Assembly (NCBI GenBank): GCA_037481615.1
Contig: JBBFLI010000013.1
DNA: 64,000 nucleotides
DNA from: SpSt-501 sp037481615
Lineage (GTDB): Bacteria; Desulfobacterota; Desulfobacteria; Desulfobacterales; SpSt-501
Reading direction: 5' to 3' (one strand)
The notes under the pieces were generated by a model that saw only the letters and a list, made by a program, of their open reading frames with translations, made no database searches and had not been told where the DNA came from. The position numbers were made by a program, and so were the translations under genes. Positions 33,079 to 40,762 of the stretch are shown one piece after another (the stretch's first letter is position 1; each line of letters starts with the position of its first letter).

Positions 33079-34773
33079 ATGGCATCCCCCCCCGAACCCC
33101 GCGGACCGCTCCGTTCCTCGATCATGACCCGCGGCCTCGACCGCGCCACCCACCGCGCGCTCCTCTACTCCATGGGCTGGCGCGCCGAGCACCTGGAGAA
33201 GCCGCTCGTCGCCGTGGTCAATTCCTTCAACGAGCTCATGCCCGGCCACGTGCACCTGAACGCGCTCTGCCAGGCGGTCAAGCTCGGGGTCGCCGAGGCG
33301 GGGGGGCTGCCGCTCGAGTTTCCGACGATCGCCGTCTGCGACGGTCTGGCGACCGGCCACGCCGGGATGCGCATGCCCATGCCGAGCCGCGAACTGATCG
33401 CCGACTCGATCGAGATCATGATCACGGCCCACGCCTTCGACGCCATGGTCCTCATCACCAACTGCGACAAGGTGACCCCGGGCATGCTCATGGCCGCGGC
33501 CCGCCTGAACATCCCCGCGCTCCTGATCGCCGGGGGGCCGATGGACACGGGCTGCTGGTGCGGCAAGCGCGTCTGTTACAACGATCTCATGGAGGCCGAG
33601 GGGCGGGTCGAGCGCGGCGAGATGAGCGCCGAGGAGCTGGCCCGGCTCGAGGAGGTCGCCGTCTGGGGTCCCGGGGCCTGCGCCATGATGGGGACGGCGA
33701 ACACGATGAACATCCTGACCGAGGCCCTCGGGATGACGCCGCCCGACGGAGCCCTGACCCCGGCCACCTCCGGCGCGCGGGTGGCGCTCGCGCGCCGTGC
33801 GGGGCGCATGATCCTCGAGCTCCAGCGGCGGAATTTGCGGCCGCGCGACATCCTCACCCGCGCGGCCTTCGAGAACGCCCTCGCCGTGGACATGGCCGTC
33901 GGCGGCTCGACGAACACCTGCCTGCATCTGCCGGCGATCGCCCACGCCGCCGGCCTTGCGCTCACGCTCGAGGATTTCGCGGCCGCGGCCGCCCGCTACC
34001 CCCACCTCGTGCTCCTCAAGCCGGCCGGCCGGCACTTCCCGCTCGACTTCTACAACGCCGGAGGAGTGCCCGCCCTGATGAAGGAGCTCCTCGACCGGGG
34101 CCTGCTCCGCGGGGAGTGCCTCACGGTGACCGGCCGCACCCAGGCCGAAAACCTGGAGGGGCGGGTCATCCTCGACCCCGAGGTGATCCACCCCGTCTCC
34201 GCCCCGCTCAGCCCGACGGGCGGCATCGCCGTCCTCCAGGGGAGCCTCGCCCCCGGGGGCGCGGTCGTCAAGCGGGCGGCGGTCGACCCGGGCATGCTGC
34301 GCCATGCCGGCCCGGCGCGGGTCTTCGAACAGGAGGAGGAGGCGCTCGCCGCCATCTTCGGGGGCCGCATCCGGCCGGGCGACGTCGTCGTCATCCGCTA
34401 CGAGGGGCCCCAGGGGGGACCGGGGATGCGCGAGCAGCTCCTGCCCACCTCGGCGCTCGTCGGCATGGGCCTCGGCGGGTCCGTCGCCCTCGTGACCGAC
34501 GGCCGCTTCTCCGGGGCGACCCGCGGGGCCTGCGTCGGCCACGTCACCCCGGAGGCGTACCGGGGCGGGCCGATCGCCCTCGTCCAGGAGGGGGACCGGA
34601 TCGAGATCGACATCCCGGCGGGCCGCATCGAGCTCGCGGTGCCCGCCGCCGAGCTCGAACGCCGGCGGGCGGCTTGGCGCGTCCCCGAGCGGCTGCGACT
34701 CGAGCCGGGAAGCCTCCTCGAGCGCTACCGCCGCCTGGTCGGCTCGGCCGACCGGGGCTGCATCCTCGACTGA
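33079..34773 (+). CDS. ilvD: Dihydroxy-acid dehydratase (IlvD/Edd family)
   Basis: A 564-residue Fe-S dehydratase with the branched-chain amino-acid step as the likely role. It has TRGLDRATHRALLYSMGW at the start, NCDKVTPGMLMAAARLNIP with a cluster Cys, GPGACAMMGTANTMNILTEALG with the second Cys, VGGSTNTCLHL, YEGPQGGPGMRE and TDGRFSGATRGACVGH. These patterns fit the IlvD type of anaerobes and archaea. A sugar-acid dehydratase cannot be excluded, because the gene follows a carboxylate TRAP importer and the MDTGCWCGKRVCYND loop is Cys-rich. Its GGAGGTG ribosome site and a terminator behind it make it probably a single-gene transcript or the tail of the TRAP unit. Confidence 0.85.
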   Translation: MASPPEPRGPLRSSIMTRGLDRATHRALLYSMGWRAEHLEKPLVAVVNSFNELMPGHVHLNALCQAVKLGVAEAGGLPLEFPTIAVCDGLATGHAGMRMPMPSRELIADSIEIMITAHAFDAMVLITNCDKVTPGMLMAAARLNIPALLIAGGPMDTGCWCGKRVCYNDLMEAEGRVERGEMSAEELARLEEVAVWGPGACAMMGTANTMNILTEALGMTPPDGALTPATSGARVALARRAGRMILELQRRNLRPRDILTRAAFENALAVDMAVGGSTNTCLHLPAIAHAAGLALTLEDFAAAAARYPHLVLLKPAGRHFPLDFYNAGGVPALMKELLDRGLLRGECLTVTGRTQAENLEGRVILDPEVIHPVSAPLSPTGGIAVLQGSLAPGGAVVKRAAVDPGMLRHAGPARVFEQEEEALAAIFGGRIRPGDVVVIRYEGPQGGPGMREQLLPTSALVGMGLGGSVALVTDGRFSGATRGACVGHVTPEAYRGGPIALVQEGDRIEIDIPAGRIELAVPAAELERRRAAWRVPERLRLEPGSLLERYRRLVGSADRGCILD

Positions 34774-34780
34774 ACCGCCT

Positions 34781-34815
34781 CCCGCCCGGCCCCCGGCACC
34801 GGGCGGGCCTTTCTT
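34781..34815 (+). terminator. Intrinsic terminator after ilvD
   Basis: CCCGCCCGG (34781-34789) pairs with CCGGGCGGG (34799-34807), followed by CCTTTCTT. It lies seven bases after the ilvD stop. Confidence 0.7.
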
Positions 34816-34840
34816 GACTTGGCTCGCCGCTTGGCATAAG
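34814..34840 (+). promoter_or_regulatory. Possible promoter of the EF-G paralogue
   Basis: TTGACT (34814-34819) starts in the T-rich tail of the ilvD terminator; CATAAG (34835-34840) follows after 15 bases. The EF-G ATG is 57 bases further on. Confidence 0.4.
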
Positions 34841-34896
34841 GATGCGCTTCCCCGTGTGCGCCGCGCCCGGCAGTGCCGGTGCGGCATGGGCTTGCG

Positions 34897-36924
34897 ATGA
34901 AAAAGACGAAAATCAGCGCCGTCCGCAACATCGGCATCATCGCCCACATCGACGCCGGCAAGACGACGGTGACGGAGCGGATCCTCTTCTACACCGGCCG
35001 CTCGCACAAGCTGGGCGAGGTCCACGACGGCGAGGCCGTCATGGACTGGATGCCCGACGAGCAGGAGCGCGGCATCACGATCACCTCGGCGGTCACGACC
35101 TGCCCGTGGCAGGACGTCGAGATCCATCTCATCGACACGCCGGGCCACGTGGATTTCACGATCGAGGTGGAGCGGTCGCTGCGCGTGCTCGACGGCGCAG
35201 TCGGCGTCTTCAGCGCCGTGGAGGGGGTCGAGCCGCAGTCGGAGACGGTCTGGCGCCAGGCAGACAAGTACCGGGTGCCCAAGATCGCCTTCCTGAACAA
35301 GATGGACCGCGTCGGGGCGGACTTCTTCGGCACGGTCGAGATGATGAAAGCCAAGCTGAACGCCCGTCCCCTCGTGCTCCAGCTCCCCGTGGGCGGCGGC
35401 GAGGACTTCCGCGGCGTGATCGATCTGTTGCAGATGAAACGCATCGAGTGGGACGAGGCCTCCCTCGGGACGGTCTTCCGCCTCGAGGAGATCCCCGCGG
35501 AACTCGCCCCCCAGGCCGCGGAGTACCGCGAGCGGCTCGTCGCCGCCGCGGCCGAGTTCGACGAGGCGTTGATGGAGGCCTATCTCGCCGAACAGCCGAT
35601 CGAGCCGGCCGCCCTCCTCGCCGCGATCCGGCAGGCGACGATCCGCCTCGAACTCGTCCCCGTGCTCTGCGGGGCCGCCCTGCGCAACAAAGGGATCCAG
35701 CCGCTGCTCGACGCCGTGGCGCGCTTCCTGCCCAGCCCGGTCGACATCCCGCCGGCGCGCGGCGTCCATCCCGAGACCGGCGAGCCGGTCGAGGTGCACG
35801 CGCGCGAGTCCGACCCCCTGGTGGCGCTGATCTTCAAGGTTTCCATGATGGAAGGCCGCAAACTCTGCTTTGCGCGCATCTACAGCGGGCGGCTGAAGAC
35901 GGGCAGCGAAGTCTACAACGCGACCCTGCGGCGCCGGGAGAAGGTGGCCCGGATCCTGCGCATGCACGCGAACAAGCGGGAGCGGATCGAGGAGGCGGCC
36001 GCGGGGAGCATCATCGGCATCATGGGGCTCAAGGACTCCTCGACCGGCGACACCCTCTGCACCCCCGAGCGACCGGTGATGCTCGAACGGATCGAGGCCT
36101 ACGAACCGGTGATCTCGGTGGCGGTCGAGCCCAAGACCCACGCCGACCAGGAAAAGCTCGACGAGATCCTCGAGAAGTTCACCGCGGAGGATCCGACGCT
36201 GCGCGTGCGCAAGGACGAGGACACCGGCCAGACGATCCTCTCGGGGATGGGCGAGCTGCACCTCGAGATCGTCACCAGCCGCATGCAGCGCGAGTTCAAC
36301 ACCAACGTGAACGTGGGCCGGCCCCAGGTGGTCTACCGCGAGACGATCGCCTCCCCGGCCCGTGCGGCGGCCGTCTTCGACCGCGACATCGCCGGGGCAC
36401 GCCACTTCGCCGAGGTGGAGATCGAGGTCCGCCCCCTTCCCCGCGGCGCGGGCAGCTCCTTCAGCGCGGCGATCCCCGCCGACGCCCTGCCGACCCCCTT
36501 CCTCGAGGCCGCGCGGAAGGGGGCGATGTCCGCGCTCGAGAGCGGGCCGGTCTCCGGCTATCCCGTGGTCGACGTGGCCGTCTCCCTCGTGCGGGCCGTG
36601 CCCCAGGACAACTCGAGCGAGCTCGCCTTCACCGTCGCCGCCTCCATGGCCTGCCGCGAGGCGCTGGGGCGCGGGGCGCCCTTCCTCCTCGAGCCGATCA
36701 TGACCGCCGAGGTCCTCGTCCCCGACGCCTTCCTGGGCGAGGTCATCGGCGACCTGAACGCGCGCAACGGCAAGATCGAGTCGATCGAGCACAAGCTGGG
36801 CGTCCAGGTGGTGACCGTCACCGTGCCGCTTTCGCGCATGTTCGGCTACTCGACGGCCCTGCGCTCGGCGACCCAGGGCCGGGGGACCTTCACCATGCAG
36901 TTCGCCCGCTTCGACCGCCCGTGA
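34897..36924 (+). CDS. fusA: Elongation factor G, stand-alone paralogue
   Basis: A 675-residue translational GTPase with the G motifs AHIDAGKTT, RGITITSA, DTPGHVDF, NKMDR and CGAAL, and EF-G domains II-V including FGYSTALRSATQGRGTFTMQF at the end. Its solitary place, between ilvD and a protease and away from ribosomal protein genes, suggests a second EF-G (EF-G2-like) rather than the str-operon copy. Such paralogues may specialise in ribosome recycling or lack strong translocation activity. Start at 34897 avoids a non-conserved eight-residue extension, although no clear ribosome site is visible. Confidence 0.88.
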   Translation: MKKTKISAVRNIGIIAHIDAGKTTVTERILFYTGRSHKLGEVHDGEAVMDWMPDEQERGITITSAVTTCPWQDVEIHLIDTPGHVDFTIEVERSLRVLDGAVGVFSAVEGVEPQSETVWRQADKYRVPKIAFLNKMDRVGADFFGTVEMMKAKLNARPLVLQLPVGGGEDFRGVIDLLQMKRIEWDEASLGTVFRLEEIPAELAPQAAEYRERLVAAAAEFDEALMEAYLAEQPIEPAALLAAIRQATIRLELVPVLCGAALRNKGIQPLLDAVARFLPSPVDIPPARGVHPETGEPVEVHARESDPLVALIFKVSMMEGRKLCFARIYSGRLKTGSEVYNATLRRREKVARILRMHANKRERIEEAAAGSIIGIMGLKDSSTGDTLCTPERPVMLERIEAYEPVISVAVEPKTHADQEKLDEILEKFTAEDPTLRVRKDEDTGQTILSGMGELHLEIVTSRMQREFNTNVNVGRPQVVYRETIASPARAAAVFDRDIAGARHFAEVEIEVRPLPRGAGSSFSAAIPADALPTPFLEAARKGAMSALESGPVSGYPVVDVAVSLVRAVPQDNSSELAFTVAASMACREALGRGAPFLLEPIMTAEVLVPDAFLGEVIGDLNARNGKIESIEHKLGVQVVTVTVPLSRMFGYSTALRSATQGRGTFTMQFARFDRP

Positions 36925-36942
36925 GTCGCCCGCCCCGGGCCC

Positions 36943-38379
36943 TCAGCTGTTCTGCATCCGCTTTTCGGCCTGGATTTCGCGTTCGGTGTCCTGCAGCCAA
37001 CGGAGCAGGCGCTCGCGCAGATCGCTCTCCACGGCGTGGCGCAGCCCGTTGCGGAACTGGATCGCCGCGGTTTTGAAATCCCGCGACTTGAAGTGGTAGA
37101 CCCCGAGCGTGTGGTGGGCCTCGGCCAGACGCCCCTCGCGGCCCAGGGCCTGGCCGAGGAAGTAGAGGCCCTCGCGGAATTCGGGCGCGACCTGGGCGAG
37201 CTCCCGGAAGAGCGCGACCGCCTCCTCCGGCCGGCCCGTCTCCTGCCGCGTGCGGCCGAGGAAGAGCAGCGTGTCCGGGTCGCCGGGGAGCCGGCGCCGG
37301 GCGGTCTCGAGGAGCGAGGCGGCCTCGTCGAGCCGGCCCGCCTGGAAATAGGCCCGCCCCAGGTCCCGCAGCAGCCAGGGGTTGAAAGCGTCCTTGGCGA
37401 GCAGCCGCTGCAGCTCGGAGGCGGCCTCCGCGGGACGGTTCAACTTGAGCAAGAGGAGCGCCCGGCGGTGCCGCGCGGCCGTGCTCTCCGGCTCGCGGCC
37501 GAGGATTTGCTCCTGGCGGGCGAGCTCGGCCGAGGGGTCCGTCGTCTCCGTGAGGATGCGCGTGAGGAAGCGCTCCCAGGCCGCAGGGTCGCCCTCCCGG
37601 CGTTTGCGACCCCCCTCGGGGTGCTCCTCGATCCAGTTCGCGATCGCGCCGATCCGGTCCTCGATCGCGGGGTGGGTGAGCATGTAAGTCGGCACCTGGC
37701 CCTTGCCGAACGCCTGCCGGGCGCGGATCTTGCGCAGGGTGCGGAGCAGCCCCTCGGCCCCATAACCCGCCTCGTTCAGGAACTGCAGGCCGTAGTGATC
37801 GGCCTGGGCCTCGTTCTCGCGGCTGAAGGCGAGCTGGACCGTCGCCCCCGCCGCGGCCGACCCCATCATGGTCGCCGTGGCGGCGGCCCCGCTGCCGGCG
37901 GCGACCCCGAGGAGCATCCCGGCCGCCATCCCCGCGAGCTGCGCCCAGCCGACTTTCTTCGCGAGGTCGATCTTCTGCGAGATATGGCGGCAGTAGACGT
38001 GGGCGATCTCGTGGCCGAGGATCCCGGCGAGCTCCTCCTCCCCCTCCATCGCCGCGATCAGCCCGCTGTAGAGGAAGACGTGCCCCGCCGGGGTCGCAAA
38101 AGCGTTGAAGGTGTCCTCCTGGATGACGTAAAAGCGGTAGCGGAAGGGCTGCTCCGGCAGGACCGCCAGGAGCCTGCGGCCCACGGCGTCGACGTAGGAG
38201 GTGATGTAGGGGTCGTCGACGACGGGCATGCGGCGGAAGATGTAGCGCAAAATCTCCTGCGAGAGTTCCTCCTCCTCGCCGAAGGTGATGCCCGCCGCCG
38301 GCGGGGGGAAGAGCAGGCTCGCCGCGAGCGCGAGAGCGAGCAGCCGCCGCACCGGGCGGAATCTCGGGATCGATCGCAT
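36943..38379 (-). CDS. M48-family metalloprotease with TPR repeats (BepA-like)
   Basis: A 478-residue periplasmic protein. A signal peptide (RRLLALALAASLLFPPPAAG) is followed by an M48 protease domain with the zinc site GHEIAHVYCRH (HExxH) near residue 135 and the third-ligand region FSRENEAQADHYGLQFL. The C-terminal half is TPR helices (e.g. NPWLLRDLGRAYFQAGRLDEA). BepA-type enzymes check outer-membrane protein and LPS-transport assembly. GGAG six bases before the ATG at 38379 supports this start over upstream frame. It converges with the EF-G gene (18-base gap). Confidence 0.88.
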   Translation of the reverse strand: MRSIPRFRPVRRLLALALAASLLFPPPAAGITFGEEEELSQEILRYIFRRMPVVDDPYITSYVDAVGRRLLAVLPEQPFRYRFYVIQEDTFNAFATPAGHVFLYSGLIAAMEGEEELAGILGHEIAHVYCRHISQKIDLAKKVGWAQLAGMAAGMLLGVAAGSGAAATATMMGSAAAGATVQLAFSRENEAQADHYGLQFLNEAGYGAEGLLRTLRKIRARQAFGKGQVPTYMLTHPAIEDRIGAIANWIEEHPEGGRKRREGDPAAWERFLTRILTETTDPSAELARQEQILGREPESTAARHRRALLLLKLNRPAEAASELQRLLAKDAFNPWLLRDLGRAYFQAGRLDEAASLLETARRRLPGDPDTLLFLGRTRQETGRPEEAVALFRELAQVAPEFREGLYFLGQALGREGRLAEAHHTLGVYHFKSRDFKTAAIQFRNGLRHAVESDLRERLLRWLQDTEREIQAEKRMQNS

Positions 38380-38515
38380 GGAAATCTCCGGAGACGGCGC
38401 CGCATTCTTTTTTCCCGGCGAAAAGGCCGCGGGCGGCGTCGCTCCTCCCTTCGGTGCTGAATATCGCACATTTCGCATTCTTTTCAAAGCCCGCCTTTTG
38501 TGATAGAGCCGCCCC

Positions 38516-39301
38516 ATGCCCAAGGTGCTCTGCATCGCCAACCAGAAGGGCGGGGTGGGGAAAACCACGACCGCGATCAACCTCTCGTCCTCGCTCGCCG
38601 CCCTGGAAAAACGGACGCTCCTCGTCGACTGCGACCCCCAGGCGAACGCCACTTCCGGCCTGGGGATCGACAAGGCCGCCCTCTCCCGGACCCTCTACGA
38701 CGGGCTGCTGGGTCGCGCGGCCGCCCAGGATCTGCTCCAGGAGAGCGAACTGCCCTTCCTGCGGGTTCTGCCGGCGAACGTGGACCTGATCGGCTTCGAG
38801 GTGGAGATGATGGGCGAGGAGGGGGCCGAAACCGCGCTGCGGCGGCTGCTCGAGCCCCTGCGCGGGAGCTTCGACCACATCCTGCTCGACTGCCCGCCCT
38901 CGCTCAGCCTCCTCACGGTGAACGCGCTCACGGCGGCCGATGCGCTCCTCATCCCCCTGCAGTGCGAGTACTACGCGCTCGAGGGGCTGGGGCAACTGCT
39001 CGAGACCGTGCAGCGCGTGCGCCGCTCCCTCAATCCCGGGCTCGCCGTCGCCGGGATCCTGCTCACGATGTTCGACCGCCGCACCAACCTCTCGCACCAG
39101 GTCGCCGCGGAGGCGGAGAACCATTTCCCGGACCTCGTCTTCCGCACCCGGGTCCCCCGCAACATCCGGCTGAGCGAGGCCCCGAGCTTCGGCAAACCGA
39201 TCCTGCTCTACGACGCCTCCTCCGCCGGCGCCCAGAGCTACGTCGAACTCGCCCGCGAGCTGCTCGACCCGGCGCGGGAGCGGCTCGCCGCCGCGAGGTA
39301 G
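38516..39301 (+). CDS. parA: Chromosome-partitioning ATPase ParA/Soj
   Basis: A 261-residue Walker-type ATPase. It has the deviant Walker A KGGVGKTTTAINL at residues 11-23, LVDCDPQANATSGLG, the DHILLDCPPSLSLLTVNAL Walker B region and GILLTMFDRRTNLSHQV. Together with ParB it segregates the replicated origin. The short, plasmid-unlike N-terminus marks the chromosomal type. The ATG has no clear Shine-Dalgarno sequence. It is followed by parB after five bases. Confidence 0.93.
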   Translation: MPKVLCIANQKGGVGKTTTAINLSSSLAALEKRTLLVDCDPQANATSGLGIDKAALSRTLYDGLLGRAAAQDLLQESELPFLRVLPANVDLIGFEVEMMGEEGAETALRRLLEPLRGSFDHILLDCPPSLSLLTVNALTAADALLIPLQCEYYALEGLGQLLETVQRVRRSLNPGLAVAGILLTMFDRRTNLSHQVAAEAENHFPDLVFRTRVPRNIRLSEAPSFGKPILLYDASSAGAQSYVELARELLDPARERLAAAR

Positions 39302-39306
39302 ACCGC

Positions 39307-40206
39307 ATGGACAAGATTCGGCCCACCCCGGAAGCGCCCGCAAAACGCAAAAAACTCGCCCTCGGCCGGGGACTGGGCGCCCTGCTGCCCGGCGGCCCCG
39401 CCGAGGGCGGCCCCGACGGCGACTACTTCCTCTGCGACATCGACCTCATCCGGCCCAATCCGGTGCAGCCCCGACGGCGCTTCGACGAGGCCGAACTCGA
39501 GGAGCTCGCCGCCTCGATCCGCCGCCAGGGGATCCTCCAGCCGCTGGTCGTGCGCCGGAGCCCGGGCGGCTTCGAGCTGATCGCGGGGGAACGCCGGCTG
39601 CGCGCCGCCCGCCGCGCCGGGCTCTCGCGGGTGCCGGTGGTGCTCCGCGAGGTGAGCGACGACCGGCTGCTCGAGATCTCGCTCGTCGAGAACATCCAGC
39701 GCGCGGAGCTGAACCCTCTCGAGGAGGCCGAGGCCTACCACCAGCTGATCCACCGCCTGCAGCTCACCCAGGAGGAGGTCGCCGCGCGCGTCGGGAAGAG
39801 CCGCTCGACGGTGGCGAACTTCCTGCGGCTCAGGCAGCTTCCCCCGCCCATCCGCCAGAGCATCGAGGCGGGCGAGCTCAGCATGGGGCATGCCCGGGCG
39901 CTTCTCTCCTCGGAGGAACCGGCGCAGCAGCTCGCCGCCTGGAGGGAAGTCGTCGGCCGCGGCCTCTCCGTGCGGGAGACCGAGGCCCTGATGCGGCGGC
40001 TCAAGGAGGCCCCGAAGGAAAGGCGCGTGCGGCCGCAGCGCCCGGAGACGCTCCACCTCGAGCGCCTGGCCGAGGACCTGGCGCGGGTCCTCGGGACCAA
40101 GGTGACGCTGCGGGCGCGGGGGCCGCGGGGCCGCATCGAAATCGAATTCTACTCCCCCGACGACCTCGAACGGCTGATCGAACACCTGCGCCGCGGGGCC
40201 CGCTGA
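39307..40206 (+). CDS. parB: Chromosome-partitioning protein ParB
   Basis: A 299-residue CTP-dependent DNA clamp. It has a basic N-terminal ParA-contact region (KLALGRGLGALL), the CTPase motifs GILQPLVVR and GERRLRAAR, the ENIQRAELNPLEEAEAY box, an HTH (LTQEEVAARVGKSRSTVANFLRLRQ is split over it), and a C-terminal dimer domain. It binds parS sites near the origin. No parS-like palindrome was noticed next to the genes. Confidence 0.92.
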   Translation: MDKIRPTPEAPAKRKKLALGRGLGALLPGGPAEGGPDGDYFLCDIDLIRPNPVQPRRRFDEAELEELAASIRRQGILQPLVVRRSPGGFELIAGERRLRAARRAGLSRVPVVLREVSDDRLLEISLVENIQRAELNPLEEAEAYHQLIHRLQLTQEEVAARVGKSRSTVANFLRLRQLPPPIRQSIEAGELSMGHARALLSSEEPAQQLAAWREVVGRGLSVRETEALMRRLKEAPKERRVRPQRPETLHLERLAEDLARVLGTKVTLRARGPRGRIEIEFYSPDDLERLIEHLRRGAR

Positions 40207-40227
40207 AGCCCGCGGCCGTGCCCGCCC

Positions 40228-40752
40228 ATGGCGCTCCACCTGCTCATCGACGGCTACAACCTCATCCGCCGCTCCCCCGAGCTCGGGCGCCTCGACCGCG
40301 AGGACATCGCCCGCGGCCGCGAGGCGCTGCTCGCGCGGCTCGCCGCCTACCGCCGCCTGAAGGCGCACCGCATCACCGTCGTCTTCGACGGCGCCGGCGC
40401 CCCCCCCGGGCTCCCCGAGCGCGACCGGCAGGCGGGGATCCGCGTTCTCTTCTCGCGCGGCGGCGAGACCGCCGACCAGCTCATCGCGCAGCTTGCGCGC
40501 AGGGAGGGGGAAGGCGCGCTCGTCGTCACCTCGGATGCAGCCCTGCAACGCGCGGCCGCCTCCTCCGGGGCGGCCGCGGTTTCGGCCGAGGAATTCGCCG
40601 CCCGGCTGGAACTCGCCCTTTCCGGCGGGGGCTCGATCGAGGACCCCGAAGGAGAACCCGAGGGCCGTCGCATCGCGACCCGCAAGAAGGGCAACGCCCG
40701 CCGGGCGCCCCGGCGGGAGCGCCGCGCGCGACGGCAGGCGGAAAAGCTCTGA
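40228..40752 (+). CDS. NYN-domain protein (YacP-like putative ribonuclease)
   Basis: A 174-residue protein of the PIN-like NYN fold. It opens with LLIDGYNLI (first acidic site), has TVVFDGAGAPPG, FSRGGETADQLIAQLA (acidic cluster) and LVVTSDAALQRAA, then a Lys/Arg-rich C-terminal tail of about 30 residues likely to contact RNA. YacP relatives act in mRNA turnover. It lies 21 bases after parB and 10 bases before ispH-ubiA, so the four genes may be one transcript. Confidence 0.8.
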   Translation: MALHLLIDGYNLIRRSPELGRLDREDIARGREALLARLAAYRRLKAHRITVVFDGAGAPPGLPERDRQAGIRVLFSRGGETADQLIAQLARREGEGALVVTSDAALQRAAASSGAAAVSAEEFAARLELALSGGGSIEDPEGEPEGRRIATRKKGNARRAPRRERRARRQAEKL

Positions 40753-40762
40753 GAGGTTCGCG

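Noticed and set aside
31582..36792. A 1,736-codon open frame on the minus strand
   Set aside because: It is antisense to the intact dctM, ilvD and fusA genes; composition is Gly/Arg/Asp/Glu/His-rich low-complexity, as expected for the shadow of GC-rich coding DNA.
38380..39306. A parS centromere site near parAB
   Set aside because: I looked for the TGTTNCACGTGAAACA-type palindrome around the genes and did not find it.
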